From DASWYT01 sp965246875 (lineage in GTDB: Bacteria > Pseudomonadota > Alphaproteobacteria > Micavibrionales > SZUA-601), in the NCBI GenBank assembly GCA_965246875.1, contig CBDFFU010000003.1:310001-374000 (forward strand): a stretch of DNA of 64,000 bases, in the 5' to 3' direction. Shown piece after piece: positions 52,359 through 61,512 of this stretch. The translations under genes and the position numbers were made by a program. Each line of letters opens with the position of its first letter. The first letter of the stretch is position 1. The notes beneath the pieces are model-generated. The model worked only from the letters and a program-made list of their open reading frames with translations, was not told the DNA's origin and did no database searches.

Positions 52359-53585
52359 ATGAAAACACAATCAGCCAATCTATCGCGTAACACTATATTG
52401 CTGATCATCGTGTCAGCCTTGGGTTACTTCGTTGATGTGTATGATCTGCTACTGTTTAGTGCCGTGCGGCAAAAAAGCCTGCTGGATTTAGGCATTAGTG
52501 CTGCAGATTCATTAAATGTGGGTTTGCGTTTGTTGAATATTCAAATGGCCGGCATGGTGATCGGCGGCATTGTCTGGGGGGTGTTGGGCGATAAGAAAGG
52601 CCGCATTTCTGTTTTGTTCGGTTCCATCATTTTATATTCTGTTGCTAATGTATTGAATGCTTATATCACCAGCATCCCGCAATATGAGATCTTGCGTTTT
52701 ATTGCCGGTTTTGGGCTGGCCGGTGAATTGGGCGCAGGCATTACGCTGGTGGCCGAAACCATGTCCAGCGACAAACGCGGCTTGGGCACGATGTTTGTAA
52801 CGGCGATCGGATTTTTGGGTGCAGTGGCTGCGTCATTTGTTGGCCTACACGCTGAGTGGCGCACCGCGTTTCTCATTGGCGGCGCTATGGGACTGGTGCT
52901 GTTAGCCATGCGGTTTGGCCTCTATGAATCCGGCTTATATCACCACATGGAACAAACCTCAGCGCGGCGCGGCGTCTTTTTTGATCTGTTTCGCCGGAAA
53001 GATTTGTTTTTTAAATATATCAAAGCGATTGGCACCGGTATTCCGTGTTATTTTACAGTCGCCGTGCTGATCACCGGAGCGCCGGAAATTGCCAAAGCCC
53101 TGGGTTTTGCAGAGGGAATGAGTGCCGGACTGGCGATCATGATTTGCTATTCCGCAATGTCGATAGGCGGGATTGTCGGGTTGCTGTATAGCCAGTATAC
53201 GCGCAGTCGCAAGAAAGCATTGTATGCGCTGCATCTCATCGGACTTGGCGGAATTTTGACATTGTTCCTGATTCCTTTGCCAAATCTCAACGCGTTTTAT
53301 CTCTGTTATTTCGTTATTGGCTTTGCAGTTGGCTATGTGTCATTATGTGTGACAGTGGCAGCAGAAAGTTTCGGCACCAATTTGCGTGCAACGGTGACAA
53401 CCAGTGTGCCGAACATGGTGCGCGGGGCGACTATCCCTATTACATTGACATTTGCTGCATTAAAAGGGTCACTCGGTATGATTGAAGCGGGTTTAATTGT
53501 GGGTTGTACAGTTGTCGCTTTGGCATTGTTGGCTACGTGGCACATTGAAGAAACTTTTGGCCGTGATCTGGATTTTGTGGAGTAG
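52359..53585 (+). CDS. MFS transporter
   Basis: 408 residues with about 12 hydrophobic segments and the MFS motif A loop 'GVLGDKKGRISVLFG' (about 71-85). The central loop carries 'HHMEQTSARRGVFFDLFRRKDLFFKYIKAIG'. The layout resembles the metabolite:H+ / aromatic acid MFS group, but the substrate cannot be told. Ribosome site AGAGG precedes ATG 52359. The Nudix gene starts 3 bases after its stop, so they form one operon. Confidence 0.9.
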   Translation: MKTQSANLSRNTILLIIVSALGYFVDVYDLLLFSAVRQKSLLDLGISAADSLNVGLRLLNIQMAGMVIGGIVWGVLGDKKGRISVLFGSIILYSVANVLNAYITSIPQYEILRFIAGFGLAGELGAGITLVAETMSSDKRGLGTMFVTAIGFLGAVAASFVGLHAEWRTAFLIGGAMGLVLLAMRFGLYESGLYHHMEQTSARRGVFFDLFRRKDLFFKYIKAIGTGIPCYFTVAVLITGAPEIAKALGFAEGMSAGLAIMICYSAMSIGGIVGLLYSQYTRSRKKALYALHLIGLGGILTLFLIPLPNLNAFYLCYFVIGFAVGYVSLCVTVAAESFGTNLRATVTTSVPNMVRGATIPITLTFAALKGSLGMIEAGLIVGCTVVALALLATWHIEETFGRDLDFVE

Positions 53586-53588
53586 ACC

Positions 53589-54050
53589 ATGACGGTCGAT
53601 TACAGTTATACGCGCGTCAAAGCGATGGGGTTGGTGTGGCGTGATGCGACGCGGGCGCAACTGTTGCTGGAACAAATTCAGGACCCGGATGGAACTTTGT
53701 TGGGCTTTCGTCCCCTGGGTGGCAGCATTGAGTTCGGCGAGAAATCGTGGGAAGCATTGGAGCGGGGATTTATGGAAGAACTGGGCGAGGATATCGCCAT
53801 CACACGATTGCACGGCGTGTTTGAAAATATGTTTACGTGGGCGGGTGTGCCGGGGCATGAGATCGTATTTTTATATGATACCGAATTGTTGAATAAACAA
53901 ACCTATGCTGATGATATTATTGAGCGCATCGATGTCTCGACCGATGCATTATTGGCCAAAACCGCACATTGGCTGAACCCGTTTGCCTTGCCACAGGGCA
54001 AGCCGCTGTTTCCATTGGGGCTGGCTGACCAGTTAAAAGGTGCCGCATGA
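53589..54050 (+). CDS. Nudix hydrolase 1 (incomplete Nudix box)
   Basis: 153 residues. The box reads 'GGSIEFGEKSWEALERGFMEELGE': the G-x5-E and E-E-x-G parts are present, but the R-E pair is R-G, so the usual metal-binding glutamate of the REUXEE core is lost. Activity on a nucleotide may be altered or absent. It is paralogous to the next gene (similar 'GFRPLGGSIEF' / 'GYRPLGGTIEF' and 'ETIERID'-like ends). Confidence 0.88.
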   Translation: MTVDYSYTRVKAMGLVWRDATRAQLLLEQIQDPDGTLLGFRPLGGSIEFGEKSWEALERGFMEELGEDIAITRLHGVFENMFTWAGVPGHEIVFLYDTELLNKQTYADDIIERIDVSTDALLAKTAHWLNPFALPQGKPLFPLGLADQLKGAA

Positions 54051-54478
54051 CCCCTATCATCAAAGCGAAAACGTATGCGTTGATCCGGCGCCATCATGAG
54101 ATTTTGCTGGAAGCCGTAATAGAGGATGGTGCTGTAAAAGGGTATCGGCCCTTGGGTGGCACGATTGAATTTCAGGAAAGCGCTGTGCATGGTGTCGCGC
54201 GTGAAATCAAGGAGGAGCTGGGCGAGGATGTCACAGTCGGGCCATTATTCTGCGTGTCTGAGGAAATATTCACCTACAACGGCGCGTCACATCATGAAGT
54301 CGCCTTTATTCATGACTGCGCGTTCGTCAATCAGGCTGTGTATCATTCCGAGACGATTGAACGTATCGACACGGCACATGGTATTCGCATTCAGGCACAA
54401 TGGCTCGACCCGTTAAACCTGCCAGACGGTGCACCATTATTCCCCACTGATTTGGCAGTGGCGTTAAAGCGGGAATGA
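54047..54478 (+). CDS. Nudix hydrolase 2
   Basis: 143 residues with an intact Nudix box 'GGTIEFQESAVHGVAREIKEELGEDV'. It overlaps the first Nudix gene by 4 bases (ATGA). It is close in sequence to Nudix 1, so this is a tandem duplication in which one copy kept the catalytic core. Substrate unknown. Confidence 0.92.
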   Translation: MTPIIKAKTYALIRRHHEILLEAVIEDGAVKGYRPLGGTIEFQESAVHGVAREIKEELGEDVTVGPLFCVSEEIFTYNGASHHEVAFIHDCAFVNQAVYHSETIERIDTAHGIRIQAQWLDPLNLPDGAPLFPTDLAVALKRE

Positions 54479-55074
54479 TTACGCATCTGTTGATCAAACC
54501 GGCGCATAAGCAGCCGATGGTGGCGGTTGATGAGATGCATGTGACAGCTCATAATGGGATTGTCGGAACTGTGCGCTCGTCACCATTGCGGCAAGTGTTG
54601 TTATTGGAGGATGCCACGTTGCAGGAGTTTCAATTGCAACCCGGCGATTTGCGTGAAAACATTATCGTGCGTGAAATGGATTTATACCGATTGCCATCGG
54701 GCAGTATCTTGCAGATCGGCAATGTGCAAATCGCGCTGACAATTTTGTGCGAACCGTGCAAAATTATTGCCAATAAAGTTGACCTCAAGGCGATCCGCGA
54801 CAAACGCGGTTATCTGGGGCGGTTTTTAAATGACGGTGTGATCCGTGTGGATGATAACATTATTGTGACAGAGCAGCACGTTGAGCCTGTACCCGAAATT
54901 CCGGTAGAGCGGATCAAATGGTATCTGCAAAAAATCGATACACCCATTCTGGCCGCTGACCTGATGTGGCAAGTGGGCCTGGCATCATCCTATTGCCGCG
55001 CGTTGCCTGCGATGTTGAAGAAGCATCCTGATATTGCTGAAATTAAGATTATTTTTCAGCGGCAGTTGTTTTAG
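54475..55074 (+). CDS. MOSC-domain protein
   Basis: 199 residues. 'GDLRENIIVREMDLYRLPSGSILQIGNVQIALTILCEPC' is a MOSC core with the cysteine that in family members handles the molybdenum cofactor sulfur. A C-terminal helical extension ('WYLQKIDTPILAADLMWQVGLASSYCRALP') is not part of the standard domain. It overlaps Nudix 2 by 4 bases, so all four genes from the MFS on are one operon. Confidence 0.8.
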   Translation: MITHLLIKPAHKQPMVAVDEMHVTAHNGIVGTVRSSPLRQVLLLEDATLQEFQLQPGDLRENIIVREMDLYRLPSGSILQIGNVQIALTILCEPCKIIANKVDLKAIRDKRGYLGRFLNDGVIRVDDNIIVTEQHVEPVPEIPVERIKWYLQKIDTPILAADLMWQVGLASSYCRALPAMLKKHPDIAEIKIIFQRQLF

Positions 55075-55112
55075 GATTAAGTTTGAGTGTATTACACGAA
55101 TTATTGGATAGC

Positions 55113-55412
55113 TCAATAATCAAAAATTTTTATAGGAATTGGCAGGTCTTTTGCAAAATAACCTATCACTGTTACTGCACAAAACGCGGCAATTAAGCAC
55201 GACAAAAACCGAAAGACGTCTTTTTTTCTGGGATTACGGCTTGCAACGTCCAATAACAATTTAAAACCACAACCACATATACAAAAAGCTAAAATGATTA
55301 ATAATGGAAAAGCAAATAAGATTGAGCCAAAAATAAAGATGATAGCAGAGGTAAAAATCAAAAGCATTTTTAAAGGCGTATAAAAACGCTCAAGATAAGA
55401 TTTATCTTCCAT
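55113..55412 (-). CDS. Small membrane protein, 99 aa
   Basis: Two or three hydrophobic segments (about 16-52, 66-83), basic connecting loop 'SRNPRKKDV'. AT-rich. Not recognised. It lies downstream of the fad operon (36-base gap) on the same strand. Confidence 0.6.
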   Translation of the reverse strand: MEDKSYLERFYTPLKMLLIFTSAIIFIFGSILFAFPLLIILAFCICGCGFKLLLDVASRNPRKKDVFRFLSCLIAAFCAVTVIGYFAKDLPIPIKIFDY

Positions 55413-55447
55413 GAAATAACCTTTAAACTGTTTAAAATACTTTTGAT

Positions 55448-57784
55448 TTAGTTTCGCAACGGTTTCCCCGTATCCAGCATGGTTTGAATGCGGTTCAGCG
55501 TGCCTTCACGGCGGACGAGCTGGTTGAAAGCGGTGCGTTCCTGTTTCAGGATGTGTGCCTCGTCGACGGGGATTGTACTGTCAGCATCTTTGCCACCCGA
55601 TAAGACATCGGCCAGCGCTTCGGAGACAACGCCGTCATAGGGTGTGGCGGCACCTTTTTTCTGAAAATCGCTAACGGCCAGCATCATGGCGGTTTTACCG
55701 GATGGACCGGGCAGAGCGATCAGACGGTCACGCGCCGGGGCAGTGTAGTTTACGGCAAGCTTTAACGCTTGTTGTTTGGCGTCGAACAAGAGACGGTCTT
55801 TATTCATCACAACTTTATCGACGCCATCGCGCAAGTAGAGCAGGTCGAACGCTTCGGCGGCGGAGGTTGAGGTTTTGGCAGTGGAAATGATTTCAAAGGC
55901 CTTGATGACAGGCACCATCGGGCCTGATTTCGGTCCGGCTTTTTCTTTCTGGCGGAACAGCATTTCGGTGCAACCGCCCCAGCCGGGGATCAGGCCGACA
56001 CCGACCTCGACAAGGCCCATATAGAGTTCGGCATGCGCCATGACGACGTCGGAATGCAACAGGATTTCACAGCCGCCGCCGAGTGCCATGCCAGATGGCG
56101 CGCTAACGACCGGGAACGGGGCGTATTGCAACAGGGAATAAGTTTTCTGGCCGGCCTCAACCAGTTCCTCGATCTGACCAAACAAGCCGACATTGAGGGC
56201 AAAGAGTGCCAGACCGATATTGGCACCGACCGAAAAATTATCGGCTTCGTTGTGAATGACGAGGGCTTTGAATTGTTTCTCTGGCCCGGTGAGTGACACG
56301 GCCTTTTGCAACTGAGCAAAAATATCGGTGTCAATCGCATTCATCTTGGAATGAAATTCCGCACATAGCACGCCGTCGCCGATATCCCACAAGGAGGCAG
56401 ACGCGTTTTTCGCGACGGGTTGGGATTGGCGTTTGATATCGCTGAGCAGCAACACGCCATCGGCGCGTTTGACGTCGTGATACACGCCATCGGTACCAAG
56501 AAATTGGAGAACACCATTTTCGGTTTTATAAAACGTGCGACCGCGGGCAATTTCCAAGAAGGGTGGAATGGCGAGGCCGCGTTTTTCACTTTGGGCGATC
56601 AGCCAGTCACTGCCGACCTGGTCGATCATTTCAAACGGGCCGAATTTCCAGTTGAAGCCCCATTGCATGGCGCGATCAACTTGTACGATATCGTCAGCGA
56701 TTTGAGGAACGAGACTAACAGCATAGTGCAAGGTCGGCACCATGACAGACAGTGCATAGGCGCCGAATTGATCCGGATGTTCGAGAACGGCGCGCAAGCC
56801 TTTTTTACCGGCATTGGCGGCCGCGAGGTCGGATTTTTTCTCAGGCTTATAGTCGCCGCTTTGCAGGTCGAGCGCTTCTTTTTGCTTTTTACCACCCTCG
56901 GTATTCAAGCGGTAAAAACCACCCTTCCCTTTGCGGCCCGTGTAGCCATCAGCGATGAGTGTGTTGATCAATGGCAGATCGCGATAGGCGGAGCGATAGG
57001 CATCGTCAGCGGGCAAATTATCCAATAACGATTTTGAGAGATGCGGCATCAGATCGAGGCCAACGAGATCGACTAAACCGAACACACCGGTTTTCGGCAC
57101 GCCGATTGGTTTACTCAACAAGGCATCGGCATCTTCGACGGACATATGTTGGTCGAACGCTGCATTAATGGCCGTCGTCATCCAGAAGACGCCCAGACGG
57201 TTAGCGATAAAGCCGGCGGTGTCTTTGCAATTGACGATGCCTTTGCCCAACACAACGTCACCGAAGTGACGCACACGATCAGCCATGGCGATGTCTGTTT
57301 TTTCGCCGGTAACGATTTCCAACAGGCGCATGTAACGCGGCGGATTGAAAAAGTGCGAGATCAGGAAATGGGATTGGAATTCAGGTGACTGGTTTTCGAT
57401 GAGTTTATGCAGCGGGATAGTGGAGGTGTTCGATGACACAATCGTGTCCGGCCCGCGGTTGGCGGTAATTTTTTGATAGAGATCATGCTTGATATCGAGC
57501 CGTTCGATAATGGCTTCAATCACCCAATCGACATCTTTCAGCACGGATAAATCATCGTCGATATTGCCGGGTGTCACCAGCTTCGCATTCTTGGCATGCA
57601 TAAAAGGCGCTGGTGACGTCTTGAGCATTTTCTCAATCGCATCACGCGCAACCTTGTTGCGGTCAGCCGGGTCTTTGACAATGTCGAGCAGATGCACCGG
57701 AATGCCGGCATTCGCCATATGGGCGGCGATCGCAGCCCCCATGACGCCGGCACCGATGACGGCAACTTTTTTAATGCTGGACAT
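55448..57784 (-). CDS. 3-hydroxyacyl-CoA dehydrogenase / enoyl-CoA hydratase (FadN/FadB-like)
   Basis: Beta-oxidation enzyme of 778 residues. The dehydrogenase comes first: 'VAVIGAGVMGAAIAAHMANAGIPV' (NAD site, 7-30), 'SNTSTIPL', 'HFFNPPRYMRLLEIVTGE'. The crotonase part follows at about 490-690 with 'SGMALGGGCEILLHSDVVMA'. This domain order is that of FadN rather than E. coli FadB. The start overlaps the end of the exported-protein gene by 14 bases. Confidence 0.95.
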   Translation of the reverse strand: MSSIKKVAVIGAGVMGAAIAAHMANAGIPVHLLDIVKDPADRNKVARDAIEKMLKTSPAPFMHAKNAKLVTPGNIDDDLSVLKDVDWVIEAIIERLDIKHDLYQKITANRGPDTIVSSNTSTIPLHKLIENQSPEFQSHFLISHFFNPPRYMRLLEIVTGEKTDIAMADRVRHFGDVVLGKGIVNCKDTAGFIANRLGVFWMTTAINAAFDQHMSVEDADALLSKPIGVPKTGVFGLVDLVGLDLMPHLSKSLLDNLPADDAYRSAYRDLPLINTLIADGYTGRKGKGGFYRLNTEGGKKQKEALDLQSGDYKPEKKSDLAAANAGKKGLRAVLEHPDQFGAYALSVMVPTLHYAVSLVPQIADDIVQVDRAMQWGFNWKFGPFEMIDQVGSDWLIAQSEKRGLAIPPFLEIARGRTFYKTENGVLQFLGTDGVYHDVKRADGVLLLSDIKRQSQPVAKNASASLWDIGDGVLCAEFHSKMNAIDTDIFAQLQKAVSLTGPEKQFKALVIHNEADNFSVGANIGLALFALNVGLFGQIEELVEAGQKTYSLLQYAPFPVVSAPSGMALGGGCEILLHSDVVMAHAELYMGLVEVGVGLIPGWGGCTEMLFRQKEKAGPKSGPMVPVIKAFEIISTAKTSTSAAEAFDLLYLRDGVDKVVMNKDRLLFDAKQQALKLAVNYTAPARDRLIALPGPSGKTAMMLAVSDFQKKGAATPYDGVVSEALADVLSGGKDADSTIPVDEAHILKQERTAFNQLVRREGTLNRIQTMLDTGKPLRN

Positions 57785-58568
57785 GGTCTTTGCCTTTCGC
57801 TCCGGATGATCCGGGATGTTTATTATTTATAGGTGGTGCATGTGGATCGGTGATCGTGCCATCAGGTAAAACGACCGCATGGATCATGGCGGGATCAATC
57901 GATGGCACATCATCCAGGCTGATTTCGAGGCTATCGGTTTCAATCTCTTTGCCATCGGCCCAGTTGTAGCGGCTGAAGGCACTGCCAAGGTTGATTGGAT
58001 CTTTCCCGATGGGCACGATAATCTCTGATTTATAAATCCCGTAGTCGGCCGCATTTAAAACGGTAAGAAGGCGTATATTATTGATATAAACGCGAAGGTA
58101 AGAGAACCCATCACCATCATATGGTTCGCGCAAGGTTTTTTCGTCGGTCTGATAAATGGCGCCGTAACAAATGGTTTTTTCAACACGAACGTCATACATT
58201 TTATTGTCTTGTTTAAGTTTGTAGTAATCGATGTTTGTCGTATTGGTCAGTGTCATCTCACCGTTATTGACACAGGACGAATTATTGAGGGCTGGCATGT
58301 CGACGGAAACGGGTTTGAAAAAATCGTCGCCCGACGGTGTGTGTAAAACAGGTTTTTGGGCGTTAAAACTGGTCGTTTCCGTGTAATAAGGCGTTTCACG
58401 ATGCGACAAGGCGTTCATGAAATCATTGTAATGGTCTAAGCCTTTTTGACCGTATTTTTGAAAATACACACTGTCGCGAGTTTCCGGCTCATAATCTTTG
58501 CCAGCATGGGCATAGCAGACGCTGGATAGCATGATCATCATAAAATAAACGATGATGGGGGCATGCAT
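57771..58568 (-). CDS. Exported protein within the fad operon, 265 aa
   Basis: ATG 58568 overlaps the thiolase stop by one base (TAATG). Residues 1-23 form a Sec signal ('SSVCYAHA-G'). The mature protein is strand-rich and soluble with a cysteine pair in 'SSCVNNGEMTL' and 'EKTICYGAIY'; the C-terminus is proline/glycine/lysine-rich. No family recognised. It is translationally coupled to both neighbours, so it must be made with the beta-oxidation enzymes although it leaves the cytoplasm. Confidence 0.75.
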   Translation of the reverse strand: MHAPIIVYFMMIMLSSVCYAHAGKDYEPETRDSVYFQKYGQKGLDHYNDFMNALSHRETPYYTETTSFNAQKPVLHTPSGDDFFKPVSVDMPALNNSSCVNNGEMTLTNTTNIDYYKLKQDNKMYDVRVEKTICYGAIYQTDEKTLREPYDGDGFSYLRVYINNIRLLTVLNAADYGIYKSEIIVPIGKDPINLGSAFSRYNWADGKEIETDSLEISLDDVPSIDPAMIHAVVLPDGTITDPHAPPINNKHPGSSGAKGKDHVQH

Positions 58569-59689
58569 TACACACGCTCCAAAATCGTCGCAATCCCCTG
58601 TCCGCCGCCGATGCACATGGTGGCCAGCGCGTATTGTTTGTTTTCACGTTGCAGCAGCGAGGCCGCTTTGCCGGTGATGCGCGCGCCACTGGCGCCGAGT
58701 GGATGACCCAGCGCAATGGCACCGCCATCGAGATTGATCTTGTCCAGCGGGATGTTGAGTTCCGTGATCACGCCGAGTGCCTGTGCGGCAAAGGCTTCGT
58801 TGAGTTCAAAGATATCGATGTCGTCGATTGTCAAACCGGCACGTTCCAGAGCCTTGTGCGCTGCGGGAACCGGACCGAGGCCCATGACATCTGGTGCACA
58901 GCCAGAGACCGCCATGGCTTTGATTTTTGCGAGCGGTTTGAGGCCGTGTTTTTTGGCGAAATCAGCTGAGCACACCAGAACGGCAGACGCGCCATCCGTG
59001 ATGGGGCTGGAGGTGGCGGCGGTGACTGTGCCATTAGCGTCGAAGGCGGGTTTGAGTGTTGCCATCGTTTCCAGTGAGGCATCACCACGGATGCCGCCAT
59101 CGGTTTTGACGTCACCGATGGGAACAATTTCAGCGTCGAGTTTACCAGCAGTTTGTGCAGCAGCCGCTTTTTGATGTGAGGCCAAGGCGAACTTTTCTTG
59201 GGCGACACGCGAAATAGCATGTTTCTTGCCGACATTTTCGGCGGTTTCACCCATGCTGATATAAGCGGCCGAGGATGCGGCCAGGCCCGGGTTCGGCATC
59301 GGGTTGTAACCGCCCATCGGCACGCGCGACATGCTCTCAAGCCCAGCAGCGATATAAGCATCACCCGCACCGGCCATGATTTTGGCCGCGGCATCGTGAA
59401 TGGTTTGCATCGACGAGCCGCAAAAGCGGTTGACGGTGACACCCGCTACAGTCTGCGGCAGGCCAGCCAGTTGGCCCACGATACGGCCAATGTTGAACCC
59501 TTGCTCGGCTTCCGGAAACGCGCAGCCAACCGCCAGATCTTCGATCAGATTGGCATCCACTCCGGTTTCAACAATCAACGCGCGAATGACGGCGGCCAGG
59601 AGATCGTCTGGCCGCGTCTTGGCAAAGCTACCCTTATTCGCCAGTTGAAAGGCGCTGCGTTTATAGCCGGCAATCACGACATCGGTCAT
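58568..59689 (-). CDS. Acetyl-CoA acyltransferase (thiolase)
   Basis: 373 residues. Nucleophile Cys90 in 'VNRFCGSSMQ', the 'GHPLGASGARI' histidine and the second cysteine in 'MCIGGGQG' are all present. It cleaves 3-ketoacyl-CoA in beta-oxidation. First gene of the operon thiolase - exported protein - FadN-like. Confidence 0.95.
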   Translation of the reverse strand: MTDVVIAGYKRSAFQLANKGSFAKTRPDDLLAAVIRALIVETGVDANLIEDLAVGCAFPEAEQGFNIGRIVGQLAGLPQTVAGVTVNRFCGSSMQTIHDAAAKIMAGAGDAYIAAGLESMSRVPMGGYNPMPNPGLAASSAAYISMGETAENVGKKHAISRVAQEKFALASHQKAAAAQTAGKLDAEIVPIGDVKTDGGIRGDASLETMATLKPAFDANGTVTAATSSPITDGASAVLVCSADFAKKHGLKPLAKIKAMAVSGCAPDVMGLGPVPAAHKALERAGLTIDDIDIFELNEAFAAQALGVITELNIPLDKINLDGGAIALGHPLGASGARITGKAASLLQRENKQYALATMCIGGGQGIATILERV

Positions 59690-59909
59690 AATGGGAAGTC
59701 TCCTGACTGAATTTAATATTATCCATTTAAACAGACGGGCTTTAAGAAAGATTTAGGATGCAGTTGTGCGAATGCGAGGGGGACGAGAGTAAAACAATAA
59801 AATGATCGATGTTTTGGCGTGGATGAAGGTTTCTTTAAGGCATGTGTTGGATTGAAAATTAATTGTTAACACAATGCTCATCCCGTCACTGGAAACTTAT
59901 TGGCAGACT

Positions 59910-60728
59910 TTAGAGCAGGATATGCGCCAGCTGTGCCAATTGCCACAGCCCCAAGTCGGAGGGTTGCAAACGGTCATGCGTGATGATCGCTAATTGGCTT
60001 TGTGTGGCAGCGGTGATTTGTGCTGCAGTGAAATGTGATAACCCCATGCCGTATCGGTGGCTCATGCCCAGTAGGATCATGTCTTCGCGCTGCGCAGCAG
60101 GCGTCAATGTGCGCCAACGCGTTGCGCGCAGGCCACGAGTTTTAGTGATGCCGTTTTCTGTCACGCGCGACCAGCCGCCAAAGGCGATGATATTACCATG
60201 GGCCGCAATATGATTTTGATAAGGACTTTGGTGATGTGCGGCAGCGGCGTGAAAGCGGTCATAGAACAACAGGCCTTGTTCATTTAACCAGTGTTGCAAT
60301 GTTTGCCAGACTGTAAAATCCTGCAGGCCATAAACGCTGATATGTGTGACACCTTGTTGTAACACAGCGGCAATTTGCATTTGATAATGTTTCGGTTGGC
60401 GGCGGTGATCCCAATGGATAATGGCATCAATGACTTTGCCGCTGGCTGCAATGTCCGGAGTGATGTGTGTGATGGGAAGAGACAGCCTTGTAACAGCCGG
60501 TTGCGTCAATAAAAATGACAAGGTTGCAGGTTGCGTGATTTCACAGGTGATGTGGGGAATTATTGTCAGCCTATTCTGATGCATCGTCAAAAATGCATAC
60601 GTTGTTTGCAGATCACCGCTGACAATATAAGCGAGTGCAAACGCCTGTTGCAGCCGTTCAGGTGCAACCCGTGTGACGCGCCGTAAATCAACAAACAAGG
60701 CCGAAGATTGAATCAAGAGTGACGTCAT
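59910..60728 (-). CDS. HemW-like protein without radical-SAM site, 272 aa
   Basis: The second half resembles the C-terminal part of HemW/HemN-type enzymes: 'THISVYGLQDFTVW', 'HHQSPYQNHIAAHGNIIAFGG' and 'EDMILLGMSHRYGM' match their 'HiSlYqL', 'H-N-x-x-Y-W' and 'E-x-L-x-x-x-L-R' regions loosely. The N-terminal C-x-x-x-C-x-x-C cluster site is absent. I infer a degenerate or repurposed paralogue. The similarity is modest and read by eye. Confidence 0.45.
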   Translation of the reverse strand: MTSLLIQSSALFVDLRRVTRVAPERLQQAFALAYIVSGDLQTTYAFLTMHQNRLTIIPHITCEITQPATLSFLLTQPAVTRLSLPITHITPDIAASGKVIDAIIHWDHRRQPKHYQMQIAAVLQQGVTHISVYGLQDFTVWQTLQHWLNEQGLLFYDRFHAAAAHHQSPYQNHIAAHGNIIAFGGWSRVTENGITKTRGLRATRWRTLTPAAQREDMILLGMSHRYGMGLSHFTAAQITAATQSQLAIITHDRLQPSDLGLWQLAQLAHILL

Positions 60729-60914
60729 AATAACGATTATAGCGATGGTTGAACATTGGCGAAATTGGAGTTTATAACGCCATGGTTTAAAGATTAAAAA
60801 ATAGGACTTTATTGTAAAGCAGGCCTGTATAAACAGCCCGGAAAGCGATGCAGGGCCTTGAATAAAGTGGCTGCTATACTTGTCATACGTAATTGGTCAG
60901 GTAAACTGTGGCTC

Positions 60915-61391
60915 ATGAAAAATATCATTCAAATGATGGGCTTTGTGTTCATCGCGATCGCCCTGCTGGCCGCCCTCACCGCCTGCAGCAAGCCGTCTGG
61001 CCCGTTTACGGTCAACGATCCCTTCATTCGCGCGACACCGCAAACAATCTCTGCCGGTTATTTCACGATTACCAATCACACCAAGGCCGATGAAACATTG
61101 GTCAGTATGACAGCAGACTGGGCCGGCCGTATCGAATTCCACATGATGCAAGCGGACAAAGACAAACCGGATGTCATGAACATGGTGCCAGTTGCCGACA
61201 TCGTTGTGCCAGCGGGAAAAACCGTCGCGTTTCAACCTGGTGGCTTGCATGTGATGCTCTACGATCTCAAAGGCCCCATGGAAGTCGGCGAAACGCGTGA
61301 AGCGACACTGAATTTAAAAGCCGGCGCGCCATTAAAAATTGAATTCAAAGTGAAGCCGATTACCTACAAGGGGTTAGAGAACCATCATTAA
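60915..61391 (+). CDS. Copper chaperone PCu(A)C lipoprotein
   Basis: 158 residues from ATG 60915. Lipobox 'ALTAC' near residue 24, then 'PFIRATPQTISAGYFTITNH', 'EFHMMQADKDKPDVMNMVP' and 'PGGLHVMLYDL', which supply the H-x-M...H-x-M copper ligands. It hands Cu(I) to cytochrome oxidase assembly in the periplasm. It stands alone here without a Sco gene. Confidence 0.9.
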   Translation: MKNIIQMMGFVFIAIALLAALTACSKPSGPFTVNDPFIRATPQTISAGYFTITNHTKADETLVSMTADWAGRIEFHMMQADKDKPDVMNMVPVADIVVPAGKTVAFQPGGLHVMLYDLKGPMEVGETREATLNLKAGAPLKIEFKVKPITYKGLENHH

Positions 61392-61512
61392 ATTGATGTT
61401 TCTTCTAAATAAAGCGCTAAGTTATTTTCTTGGCTTCCTGTTAAGGCAATGCAGCGCATAAAACAGATTGCGATTTTTATACGCGTCTATGCCGGACAGA
61501 GAAAATTAACTT

